Assembly (NCBI GenBank): GCA_030762935.1
Contig: CM060892.1
Location: 89,827,827-89,891,826, forward strand
DNA length: 64,000 nucleotides
Direction of reading: 5' to 3'
Source: Hymenopus coronatus
Lineage: Eukaryota; Arthropoda; Insecta; Mantodea; Hymenopodidae
The translations under genes were made by a program, and so were the position numbers. Position 1 is the stretch's first letter. Every line of letters begins with the position of its first letter. The notes beneath the pieces were generated by a model. The model saw only the letters and a program-made list of their open reading frames with translations, had not been told where the DNA came from and searched no databases. This document shows, in pieces, positions 23,593-31,788 of the stretch.

Positions 23593-24474
23593 AGACTGCA
23601 CACTCTTCCAGATTTTCTTGCACACCTAAATAGCCTCAGATCACAAATACAGTTCACAATGGAAGTTGAGAAAAATGCTTCCCTCCCATTTCTGGACATT
23701 CTGGTTACCAGAAAAGCGGACGGAACTCTTGGTCATGCCGTCTACCGAAAACCTACACACACGGATCTTTATCTCAACGCAAACAGTTTCCACCATAAGT
23801 CACAACGAATGGGCATTCTCAACACATTGGCACATAGAGCAGTTTCTGTATCAGACCCAGATAATCTGCAAACGGAATTTCAACACCTAAAATTCACACT
23901 CCAACAAAATGGATATTCAGCCAAGGACATCACATCAGCGCTGAAAAGAGCCGGACGAAAAAGAAACCCCAGCAAGAACACTCAACAAAAAGACAAGCCA
24001 GCCGCCATAGCCTATACACCGTTTACCGGCAATTTTTCGGGAAAGATTAGTAGATTACTCTACAAATATAATGTCAAAACCATCCATAAGCCAGCACCTA
24101 AAATCAAAAATTTGGTCAGGCCAGTTAAAGATAATTTAGCTCTCAGAGTACCTGGTGTCTACCACATTCCTTGCGAATGCAGCGCAGCGTACATTGGCCA
24201 AACAGGACGCACTATTGCCACACGCGTTTCTGAACACCAAAGATCAATAAGGCTTATGCAACCCGAAAAATCTGGACTGGCTGAACACTGTATAGAACAG
24301 AGCCACAGAGCTAACTTTACCAACACCAAGATAGTGGCAAAGTGTTCGAACTACTGGGAGAGGAGAGTAAAAGAAGCTTTAGCCATCTCATCTGAAACAA
24401 ATAATCTAAATCGCGATTCTGGCCTAAAATTAAGTTCAGCATGGACACCAATGTTAAAGAGCCATAATACCTAA
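23593..24474 (+). pseudogene. Penelope-like element, 3' part of RT plus GIY-YIG endonuclease (5'-truncated)
   Basis: The open frame of 294 codons is the C-terminal third of a Penelope-like retrotransposon polyprotein. The frame is already open before the first ATG (23659): HTLPDFLAHLNSL precedes QIQFTMEVEKNASLPFLDIL, the family's RT fingers-to-thumb boundary, followed by HAVYRKPTHTDLYLN and NSFHHKSQ. After a linker, a GIY-YIG nuclease begins at about residue 190: YHIPCECSAAYIGQTGRTIA with the Arg of TRVSEHQRSI, an AEHC motif, and the catalytic Glu context WERRVKEALAI. The catalytic RT motifs (including the YxDD Asp pair) lie upstream and are missing, so this copy cannot replicate. No stops occur in what remains, so the copy is young or recently active. 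Its 3' non-coding part is split by the retroposon array. Confidence 0.85.
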
Positions 24475-24549
24475 TCCTCTACCTGCAGTCTTCCAAGACT
24501 TATTTTCTAGCAGGTGCGTGCTCAAACACAAAACATTAGCCGAATAACA
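24475..24549 (+). mobile_element. 3' non-coding part of the Penelope-like element, left of the array
   Basis: A short segment after the stop codon, ending at the first base of array element 1. Its continuation probably resumes at 31788. Confidence 0.6.
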
Positions 24550-24589
24550 GTGGTGGATGGGGTTTTTTGTGATTCAGAGGCTCGCCAAG

Positions 24590-26128
24590 ATGACGAAGAA
24601 AGGTCGCCGTAGGAAGAAGAGCACCGCCGCAACCTCACCGTCATCCACACCTGAACAGGGTGAGTCGCCGCCGCCATCACCGAGGAATGGCAGCGCTTTC
24701 TGGACGGTTTCCCCGGCTTTAGCTCCCGCTCTTGCCGGGCAACCGCCAAAGCAAACGCCGGTCGCCGCTGTTTTAAGCACCCGGCAACTGCTGCCGCAGT
24801 TGCCGGCCTCAGCACCGCCTTCACTACCGACCACCGCCGCACTCACAAAACCCAAAAGGACTCCGACGCCGCCTTCGGCAGCAATTCCAGCTCCTGCTCC
24901 AACTGCATCATCACAGACATCGCAACACACACAAACTCTGGAAACTAGTGGAAGTGACGGACTACTGCGAACCACCGCCGATCTGAACGAGCCTTGTACA
25001 ACTCAGCCGCCGCAGCCCAACCAAGCTGTAATTCCTGTGAGGCACAGCGCGGTGATTCGGGGAGTTCCGCTGGACCTCCCCCGCCGCTTCATCACCGCAG
25101 CAGCTCGCCACCAGTGGCCCTCAGTGATACGGGCCTCCCGCATCACTAGCTCGAGGGGTCCAACACCATTGGTGCGCCTCGAAATGGCCGACGCAGTAGA
25201 CTACACTGCAGCCTTGACAGACGGTCTGCTCATCTGTGGGCGCCGCCACTCTGTTGAGGCTAGCAGAGGTAGTCGCCAGCTCCCATGTCGCCGATGCTGT
25301 ACATTCGGCCACACCGCCGACACCTGCGCCGAGCCCCCACGGTGCCACTACTGTGGGGCGCCGAGTTTGACAGCCGAATGTGCAGCCCACGACCTAAGAT
25401 CTCGACGCCGGTACTGCGCCACCTGTGATGGCCCTGGTCATTTCACAGGACAGGCGCAGTGCCCCTATTACCCACGCAGCCGCCGCCACCTGACACCAGC
25501 CTCTGCCGCCACACCCATAGACAAAAAGGCGAGGACTTCAACAACCACCACCTCGACGCAGACGGAAGACTCCATCACCCATCACCTGCCTGCCGCCACT
25601 AACACTCCACAGGCAGCAGCGCCATCCGACAGCGCCGTTAAAGACGCCGTGCAGGACCTGCACTCAGAGGTCCTGCTCATTAGCGGCCGATTGAACACGC
25701 TGGAAGAAGCCCTGACTACCATGACTGCAGCCATCTCAGACGCCAACACCACTTCTACAGCCAACCGTCAAGACACCGATGCCATAGCCCAGAAAAAGGT
25801 CACGTCTGAGTTCCTCTTGGAGCTGGACGTCCTCTACACCCTGCTACAGGAAATCCACGACGTCAACGCCAGGATCTTGGAGGCCAACCAGGACCTCTAT
25901 GCTCAAACTGCAAAATTACCATTACGCCTCACATTTCTGGATGACCTACTCAAAGGAACCCGAAAGGACATCAATAAGTGCTATACTGCAGTTCTTGACA
26001 GCCAAGAACTAACAGTCAACAATGTAGCCGAGCAAATTGCAAGTAGTCACCAACGGATTCTTCAGGACCTTACCACCAAAACTTCATGCCCTCTCACACA
26101 CACCCGTTCCACCAGACATCAGTACTAA
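24590..26128 (+). CDS. LINE ORF1-type nucleic-acid-binding protein (element 1)
   Basis: The start was chosen at 24590 (MTKKGRRRKKSTAA) because elements 2-4 begin with the same basic M(A/T)KK motif after similar leaders. The protein is about 512 residues. It has a Pro/Ala/Thr-rich low-complexity N terminus (about 1-150), a gag-like region starting HSAVIRGVPLDLPRRF (PRE_C2HC-like) and three zinc knuckles: CRRCCTFGHTADTC, then CHYCGAPSLTAECAAH, then CATCDGPGHFTGQAQC. A predicted coiled coil (LHSEVLLISGRLNTLEEALT) is followed by a helical tail ending TRHQY. ORF1 proteins of Jockey/I/R1-type LINEs with this architecture bind element RNA in cytoplasmic particles. The frame is intact. It lies in no operon; transcription probably starts from the retroposon itself. 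Confidence 0.8.
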   Translation: MTKKGRRRKKSTAATSPSSTPEQGESPPPSPRNGSAFWTVSPALAPALAGQPPKQTPVAAVLSTRQLLPQLPASAPPSLPTTAALTKPKRTPTPPSAAIPAPAPTASSQTSQHTQTLETSGSDGLLRTTADLNEPCTTQPPQPNQAVIPVRHSAVIRGVPLDLPRRFITAAARHQWPSVIRASRITSSRGPTPLVRLEMADAVDYTAALTDGLLICGRRHSVEASRGSRQLPCRRCCTFGHTADTCAEPPRCHYCGAPSLTAECAAHDLRSRRRYCATCDGPGHFTGQAQCPYYPRSRRHLTPASAATPIDKKARTSTTTTSTQTEDSITHHLPAATNTPQAAAPSDSAVKDAVQDLHSEVLLISGRLNTLEEALTTMTAAISDANTTSTANRQDTDAIAQKKVTSEFLLELDVLYTLLQEIHDVNARILEANQDLYAQTAKLPLRLTFLDDLLKGTRKDINKCYTAVLDSQELTVNNVAEQIASSHQRILQDLTTKTSCPLTHTRSTRHQY

Positions 26129-26404
26129 AGCACACCCAAGACTCCCTAGCGCTGTACTCAGGGCCCTCGGGTCATGTTTACAGACTAGATATGCCATTCC
26201 TTGTTGCAGCCCCATGTGCTGCAGCAACATCAACTTCACCACTAATCACGGAGGTGCTATCGCGGAACTCCATCATTCCCCATTCACTCTTCCTTTCCTA
26301 TCTCACCTGACTTTCCCTTTCACTATTCCCTTCCAATCTTCACCCAATGGCGAGATAAGCCATTCTTTCAACCCTCCAACTCTCTCTCTCTGTCTCCCCT
26401 TTCC

Positions 26405-26433
<29 letters not shown>
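26405..26433 (+). other. Poly(A) tail of element 1
   Basis: A run of 29 A, directly followed by the 5' end of element 2. Confidence 0.95.
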
Positions 26434-26435
<2 letters not shown>

Positions 26436-28146
26436 GGTGGATGGACTCGACGCAGTAAGGTCGCCGCAGATCATCAGCATGGCCAAGAAGAAACGCCGAA
26501 ACCAAACCGCCTCAAACACCGCTGAAGCCACAGCCGAGCACCAACCGGCCTTCTCGGCTGAGAGCAGTGCCACCCTTCCGCCTCCAGCCGCCGCAGAATG
26601 CCGGCAGATGCAGCCGCACCTGCCGGCCAGCCAGTCATCCACCGCCGAAGAAGCCCGGCAAATACCGGCTTCTACAGCCAGCCCCACCTCTGGACCAGAG
26701 CTTCCAGCCAACACCAACGCACCTTCCAAAGCAGCACCGACGCCTCCACAGCATCCGCCGCCAACGCCGCTTCTCATCGAGAGGTACAGTGCTGTGATTA
26801 GGGGCGTCCCGCGAGACCTATCTACTAGGCTCATCACCGCCGCAGCACGCCAGAGATGGCCTTCAGTAATGAGGGCCACAAGGATTATGTCCGCCAGAGG
26901 GATATCCCCTCTAGTTCGGATTCTATTCGCCGTGGCCGGGGATCTCAATGCTGCCGTGCGCGAGGGCCTGCCCATGTTTGGGCGGCGCATAAGCATCGAG
27001 GCTAGCCGAGAACCCCGTCCGACACCATGCCGCCGCTGCTGCGCATTCGGCCACACCGCCGACACCTGCGCCGAGCCCCCACGGTGCCACTACTGTGGGG
27101 CGCCGAGTTTGACAGCCGAATGCGCAGCCCACGACCTAAGATCTCGACGCCGGTACTGCGCCACCTGTGATGGCCCTGGTCATTTCACAGGACAGGCGCA
27201 GTGCCCCTATTACCCACGCAGCCGCCGCCACCTGACACCAGCCTCTGCCGCCACACCCATAGACAAAAAGGCGAGGACTTCAACAACCACCACCTCGACG
27301 CTGACGGAAGACTCCATCACCCATCACCTGCCTGCCGCCACTAACACTCCACAGGCAGCAGCGCCATCCGACAGCGCCGTTAAAGACGCCGTGCAGGACC
27401 TGCACTCAGAGGTCCTGCTCATTAGCGGCCGATTGAACACGCTGGAAGAAGCCCTCACTACCATGACCGCAGCCATCTCAGACACCCACACCACTTCTAC
27501 AGCCAACCGTCAAGACGCCGATGCCATAGCCCAGAAAAAGGTCACGTCTGAGTTCCTCTTGGAGCTGGACGTCCTATACACCCTGCTACAGGAAATCCAC
27601 GACGTCAACGCCAGGATCTTGGAGGCCAACCAGGACCTCTATGTTCAAACTGCAAAATTACCATTACGCCTCACATTTCTGGACGACCTACTCAAAGGAA
27701 CCCAAAGGACATCAATAAGTGCTATACTGCAGTTCTTGACAGCCAAGAACTGACAGTCAACAATGTAGCCGAGCAAATTGCAAATAGTCACCATCGGATT
27801 CTTCAGGACCTTACCACCAAATATGCCCTCTCACACACACCCGCAACACCAGACTCAGTACTAAAGCACACCCAAGACTCCCTAGCGCTGTACTCAGGGC
27901 CCTCGGGTCATGTTTACAGACTAGATAAGCCATTCCTTGTTGCAGCCCCATGTGCTGCAGCAACATCAACTTTACCAATAATCACGGAGGTGCTATCGCG
28001 GAACTCCATCATTCCCCATTCACTGTTCCTTTCCTATCTCACCCGATTTTTCCCTTCTAATCTTTACCCAATGGCGAGATAAGCCATTCTTTCAACCCTC
28101 CAACTCTCTCTCTGTCTCCCCTTTCCAAAAAAAAAAAAAAAAAAAA
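26434..28146 (+). mobile_element. Array element 2: ORF1-only retroposon
   Basis: Begins GTGGTGGATGGACTCGAC immediately after the poly(A) of element 1 and ends in A19 (28128-28146). From 27044 to the poly(A) it is about 98% identical to element 1; upstream of that point it is strongly diverged. Confidence 0.8.
26479..27753 (+). pseudogene. LINE ORF1-type protein with C-terminal frameshift (element 2)
   Basis: The start at 26479 (MAKKKRRNQTASN) matches the conserved basic start of its neighbours. Order: Ala/Pro-rich N terminus; gag-like region YSAVIRGVPRDLSTRLITAA; knuckles CRRCCAFGHTADTC, CHYCGAPSLTAEC and CATCDGPGHFTGQAQC; then the coiled coil. The last residues differ from element 1 because one base is missing: element 1 and fragment 5 read GAACCCGAAAGGACATC, here it is GAACCCAAAGGACATC. 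The frame therefore ends TSISAILQFLTAKN about 45 residues early. RNA binding by the knuckles may be retained; loss of function is not certain. Confidence 0.75.
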
Positions 28147-29840
28147 GTTATAAATAGTTTTCTACGAAGTCCGTGCCCATGTCTCAGTCATCTTAAATAC
28201 CAGGCCATTAGGGAGCTTCTTCTTCGACTCGCTAAGATGGCCAAAAAGAGACTGCGCAGACTCGCCGCTGCTAAGGCAGCACCCGTCGCCTCTTCCTCGG
28301 CAGCCGCCGAGGAGGCAGCTTCTCCGTCACTACCGGTCCCGGCAAGCCCTGCCTCGCCGCCGGCCGCCACCACAGTCTCGCCGCAACTGCAGCCGCAGTT
28401 GCCGCCAACACCGCCGCCACCGACACCTCCACCCAGCTCTACGACGCCGCCCCGGTTCAGTGCCGTGGTACGGGGGGTCCCTAGGGACCTTACCACCCGG
28501 CATCTGCTCACCGCCGTGCAGTCGCGGTGGCCTTCATGCTTGAGGGCCACCCGCATTTACTGCGACCGGGGACCAACGCCGCTCGTCCGTCTGGAGATGC
28601 AGGACCAGGCTGACCTGGAAGCTGCCTTGGCGTCAGGGTTGCCCTTATTAGGGCGACTTCTGGTCGTCGAGGCTAGCCGACAGGAACGCCATCGGCCCTG
28701 CCGACGCTGCTGTGCCTACGGCCACACAGCTGAAGACTGCTCTTCGACACCGAGGTGCCACTACTGCGGTACCAACTCCACCACCACCGAGTGCACTGGG
28801 CATGATCTCCGCCGACGCCGCCGATTCTGTGCCACCTGTCGTGGCACAGGACACTACACAGGGCAAGCCCAGTGCCCTCTCTACCCAAGGAGCAGCACTT
28901 CATCACCAACTTCTGCCCGCCGTACCACTCCACCGCAGACAACCACCACTGAGGCCTCACCACCTGCACTCTCAACAGACGCAGCGACGCGAGAAGCCAT
29001 TCAGGACCTCCACGCGGAGATCCTGAACGTCGGCGCTCGACTAGCTGCCCTGGAAGAGACATGCAGTCTCCTCACACAGAAGCTACAGGAATTACAAGCT
29101 TCTAACGACGCAGCAGCCACCAGCCAGCAGACTACAGCCGCCGACCTGTCTACCAGGATCGACGCCCTACAAGCTGCCAACACCGCCGCCATCTCCACTC
29201 TACAGGCCTCCACCGCTGAGCTGTCCAACCGGATAGCCAGCGCCCAAAATTATCAACAGCAGGTAGCTGAAGGAACATTCCCTCAGCAGCCTAAGACTCC
29301 GCAGCAATTGCTCAGAGAATTCCAATCAGAGCAAGGGTACACCCGGAAGAGTCACCTTAAACTTGGCAGACACCACCACTAACTCCCATCACTTACACGA
29401 CCAGTGCCCGCGGCTGGGGTCTCTTGAGGCTTCGGTCGTGGGTATCCGAGAGCTGCAGCACCAACTTCACCATCCATATCCAGTGCCGTCATCATCACCA
29501 CAGGGAGAGAGTGGCAGCTCTCCCTACACTTCCAATCCCATGTTCACCAACAACTCCCAACCACCCATAATTTCCTCACCTATAATTCGCTACAGGGGCC
29601 GGCTGGGCCTCGGTCAAGCCGGTCTACTAGCACAACCCTCACCCCTGGCGGCCGCACAGCGGGCCAGTTTACCTTCACCTTCTACTGCGGAGGGTGCAAC
29701 AGCGGTACCGCAGTATCCTTACCTTCCAATACCGGTGGAGGGGTTTTTTAGTCGGTAGGCCCATCCTGGGAGACCCCGACACTCCGGGCATGCCAGCTCG
29801 GGCTAGTCCTTAAGGTGGATTTTTCCCCTCCACTTGAAAC

Positions 29841-29869
<29 letters not shown>
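28147..29869 (+). mobile_element. Array element 3: ORF1-only retroposon of a second subfamily
   Basis: Starts GTTATAAATAGTTTTCTACG right after the poly(A) of element 2 and ends in A28 (29842-29869). It has a 90-base leader, a zinc-knuckle ORF and a 3' part with GAGGGGTTTTTTAGTCGG and CCCGACACTCCGGGC, the G-rich type of LINE 3' end. TATAAATA near the 5' end might serve as a promoter element. Confidence 0.8.
28237..29382 (+). CDS. LINE ORF1-type nucleic-acid-binding protein (element 3)
   Basis: A protein of 381 residues starting MAKKRLRRLAAAK. A Pro/Ala-rich stretch precedes the gag-like block FSAVVRGVPRDLTTRHLLTA and the phrase GPTPLVRLEMQDQADLEAAL. The three knuckles are CRRCCAYGHTAEDC, CHYCGTNSTTTECTGH and CATCRGTGHYTGQAQC. 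A heptad-rich coiled coil follows (ARLAALEETCSLLTQKLQEL and STRIDALQAANTAAISTLQA). The C terminus after NRIASAQ is unrelated to element 4. A second frame at 29363-29758 overlaps the end and stays open for about 130 codons (Pro/Ser-rich, ending VEGFFSR). It may be the former C terminus of the protein in a shifted frame, or chance. RNA binding is inferred from the knuckles. Confidence 0.75.
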   Translation: MAKKRLRRLAAAKAAPVASSSAAAEEAASPSLPVPASPASPPAATTVSPQLQPQLPPTPPPPTPPPSSTTPPRFSAVVRGVPRDLTTRHLLTAVQSRWPSCLRATRIYCDRGPTPLVRLEMQDQADLEAALASGLPLLGRLLVVEASRQERHRPCRRCCAYGHTAEDCSSTPRCHYCGTNSTTTECTGHDLRRRRRFCATCRGTGHYTGQAQCPLYPRSSTSSPTSARRTTPPQTTTTEASPPALSTDAATREAIQDLHAEILNVGARLAALEETCSLLTQKLQELQASNDAAATSQQTTAADLSTRIDALQAANTAAISTLQASTAELSNRIASAQNYQQQVAEGTFPQQPKTPQQLLREFQSEQGYTRKSHLKLGRHHH

Positions 29870-29871
<2 letters not shown>

Positions 29872-29878
29872 CATTACG

Positions 29879-30928
29879 ATGGCCAAGAAGAGACTGCGCA
29901 GACACGCCGCTGCTAAGGCAGCTTCTCCGTTGCTACCGGTCCCGGCAAGCCCTGCTTCGCCGCCGGCCGCCACCACACCCTCGCCGCAACTGCTGCTGCA
30001 GTTGCCGCCATCACCACCACCGCCGCCGCCCAGCTCCACGCCGCCGCCGCCCCGGTTCAGTGCCGTGGTACGGGGGGTCCCTAGGGACCTTTCCACCCGG
30101 CACCTCCTCGCCGCAGCGAAATCTAAGTGGCCTTCTTGTTTGAGGGCCACAAGGATAATTTGCAACCGGGGACCTACACCACTTGTGAGGCTGGAAATTC
30201 AGGATCGTTCGGACCTCGACGCTGCCTTGGCGACAGGGCTGCCCTTATTAGGGCAACTCCTGGTCGTCGAGGCCAGCAAGATGGAACGTTACCGGCCCTG
30301 CCGTCGCTGTTGTGCCTTCGGGCATACAGCCGACTCCTGCTCCTCGACGCCGCGGTGCCACTACTGTGGCTCCGCCAACACCACCGCTGAGTGCACTGAG
30401 CACAATCTTCGCCGTCGCCGCCGGTTCTGTGCCACCTGCCGTGGCACAGGACACTTTACTGGCCAGGCCCAGTGTCCCCTTTACCCGAGGGACGGGCGCA
30501 CCACTCCGCAGCCAGTTCAATCACCGCAGACCCAACACACAGACGCCACACCACCCCCAGCTTCTATTGACACAGCGACGCGGGATGCCATTCAGGACCT
30601 TCATGCGGAGATCCTGAATATCGGCGCTCGCTTAGCTGCGTTAGAAGAGGCCTTCACCAGCGTCATCTCCAGGAAGCTACTGGACCTGCAAGCTGCCACC
30701 ACCGCCGCCATCTCCACTCTGCAGTCCTCCACCGCTGAGCTGTCCAACCGGATAGCCAGTGTCCAAGTGCAGCTACAGCAGGACCACCCAAATCAGCAAC
30801 ACCATTCCTCCGACCAGTTTCCATACAACAACCCGCTATACAAAACTCCAATATCAGCAAGCGGTTTATACAGGTCCCAGCAAGCACGACAACTCCGAAA
30901 ACACCAGCAGATCATCTCAGAACACTGA
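29879..30928 (+). CDS. LINE ORF1-type nucleic-acid-binding protein (element 4)
   Basis: A protein of 349 residues starting MAKKRLRRHAAAK, chosen over an upstream ATG whose codons are only the preceding poly(A). The gag-like block FSAVVRGVPRDLSTRHLLAA is followed by the knuckles CRRCCAFGHTADSC, CHYCGSANTTAECTEH and CATCRGTGHFTGQAQC, then a coiled coil about 24 residues shorter than in element 3. It matches element 3 through NRIAS and then diverges completely (QVQLQQDHPNQQHH onward). The element has almost no 5' leader, so it would not carry an intact internal promoter, although the frame is open. Confidence 0.75.
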   Translation: MAKKRLRRHAAAKAASPLLPVPASPASPPAATTPSPQLLLQLPPSPPPPPPSSTPPPPRFSAVVRGVPRDLSTRHLLAAAKSKWPSCLRATRIICNRGPTPLVRLEIQDRSDLDAALATGLPLLGQLLVVEASKMERYRPCRRCCAFGHTADSCSSTPRCHYCGSANTTAECTEHNLRRRRRFCATCRGTGHFTGQAQCPLYPRDGRTTPQPVQSPQTQHTDATPPPASIDTATRDAIQDLHAEILNIGARLAALEEAFTSVISRKLLDLQAATTAAISTLQSSTAELSNRIASVQVQLQQDHPNQQHHSSDQFPYNNPLYKTPISASGLYRSQQARQLRKHQQIISEH

Positions 30929-31155
30929 GTAAACTCACCGTAAATCACCATTCATCTTCACCAACCACTTCTCCAGAGGGGCACTCAGGGCGCAAGTCAT
31001 GTGTGTCCACTGGCTAAATTCACTATCACTCGCTGTTACTGCCACTGGCAGGCAGCAATCACAATCACCAGAAATGCGCAGGTGCTTAATGCGGTACTGC
31101 ACCAGAGAGGCATGGGCCTCCTACTTCCGGTGGGGTTTTTTTTTTGTGAGTAGTG

Positions 31156-31209
31156 CCACCCTGGTTCGAGTCCAGGGTGGGGAGTCTCACACTCCCAGGC
31201 TTGCCTGGG
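31156..31209 (+). promoter_or_regulatory. Two stem-loops in the 3' untranslated region of element 4
   Basis: CCACCCTGG (31156-31164) pairs perfectly with CCAGGGTGG (31172-31180) around the loop TTCGAGT, closely resembling a tRNA T-arm. CCCAGGC (31194-31200) pairs with GCCTGGG (31203-31209). LINE reverse transcriptases often recognise such 3' hairpins; that role is inferred. Confidence 0.6.
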
Positions 31210-31265
31210 GTTAGGGCGTTAGCTGCCTTTTCCCCCATCATCAATAAAAAAAAAAAAAAAAAAAA

Positions 31266-31740
31266 GCCATTACCATTACGCCTCACATTTCTGGACGACC
31301 TACTCAAAGGAACCCGAAAGGACATCAATAAGTGCTATACTGCAGTTCTTGACAGCCAAGAACTGACAGTCAACAATGTAGCCGAGCAAATTGCAAATAG
31401 TCACCATCGGATTCTTCAGGACCTTACCACCAAATCATGCCCTCTCACACACACCCGCAACACCAGACATCAGTACTAAAGCACACCCAAGACTCCCTAG
31501 CGCTGTACTCAGGGCCCTCGGGTCATGTTTACAGACTAGATAAGCCATTCCTTGTTGCAGCCCCATGTGCTGCAGCAACATCAACTTTACCAATAATCAC
31601 GGAGGTGCTATCGCGGAACTCCATCATTCCCCATTCACTGTTCCTTTCCTATCTCACCCGATTTTTCCCTTCTAATCTTTACCCAATGGCGAGATAAGCC
31701 ATTCTTTCAACCCTCCAACTCTCTCTCTGTCTCCCCTTTC

Positions 31741-31787
<47 letters not shown>
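31266..31787 (+). mobile_element. Array element 5: strongly 5'-truncated copy of the element 1/2 family
   Basis: Only the last 60 codons or so of ORF1, the 3' untranslated region and A46 (31742-31787) remain. It shares diagnostic bases with element 2 (GGACGACCTACTC, CAAATAGTCACCATCGG) but lacks the frameshift of element 2. The flanks are GCCATTAC on the left and GCCATAAT on the right. Confidence 0.8.
31270..31479 (+). pseudogene. ORF1 C-terminal fragment (element 5)
   Basis: Reads LPLRLTFLDDLLKGTRKDIN and continues to TRHQY, the same helical tail as element 1. It has no start codon of its own and no zinc knuckles, so it is a remnant. Confidence 0.75.

Positions 31788-31788
<1 letters not shown>

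Larger units (their letters stand above)
24550..26433 (+). mobile_element. Array element 1: ORF1-only LINE-type retroposon with poly(A)
   Basis: The element starts GTGGTGGATGGGG, carries one zinc-knuckle ORF and a pyrimidine-rich 3' untranslated region (CTCTCTCTCTCTGTCTCCCC), and ends in A29 at 26405-26433. GTGGTGGATGG recurs immediately after the poly(A) at 26434-26444, either as an 11-bp target duplication or as a shared 5' end. No endonuclease or reverse transcriptase is present. Confidence 0.8.
29870..31265 (+). mobile_element. Array element 4: 5'-truncated ORF1-only retroposon flanked by GCCATTAC
   Basis: GCCATTAC occurs at 29870-29877, immediately before the start codon context, and again at 31266-31273 after the poly(A) (31246-31265). 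This is an 8-bp target-duplication pattern. AATAAA at 31243-31248 precedes the A run. Two stem-loops mark the 3' untranslated region. Confidence 0.75.

Noticed and set aside
24574..30165. Long antisense open frames in the GC-rich array (for example 24574-24975, 26340-27065, 28188-28556 and 29803-30165 on the minus strand)
   Set aside because: They are low-complexity mirror readings of the Pro/Ala-rich ORF1 codons; GC-rich sequence has few stops on the opposite strand, and they lack recognisable domains.
24550..31787. The array as a telomere made of HeT-A-like elements
   Set aside because: The head-to-tail layout is similar, but there are no telomeric repeats, interspersed AT-rich sequence continues on both sides, and the array sits inside another retroelement.
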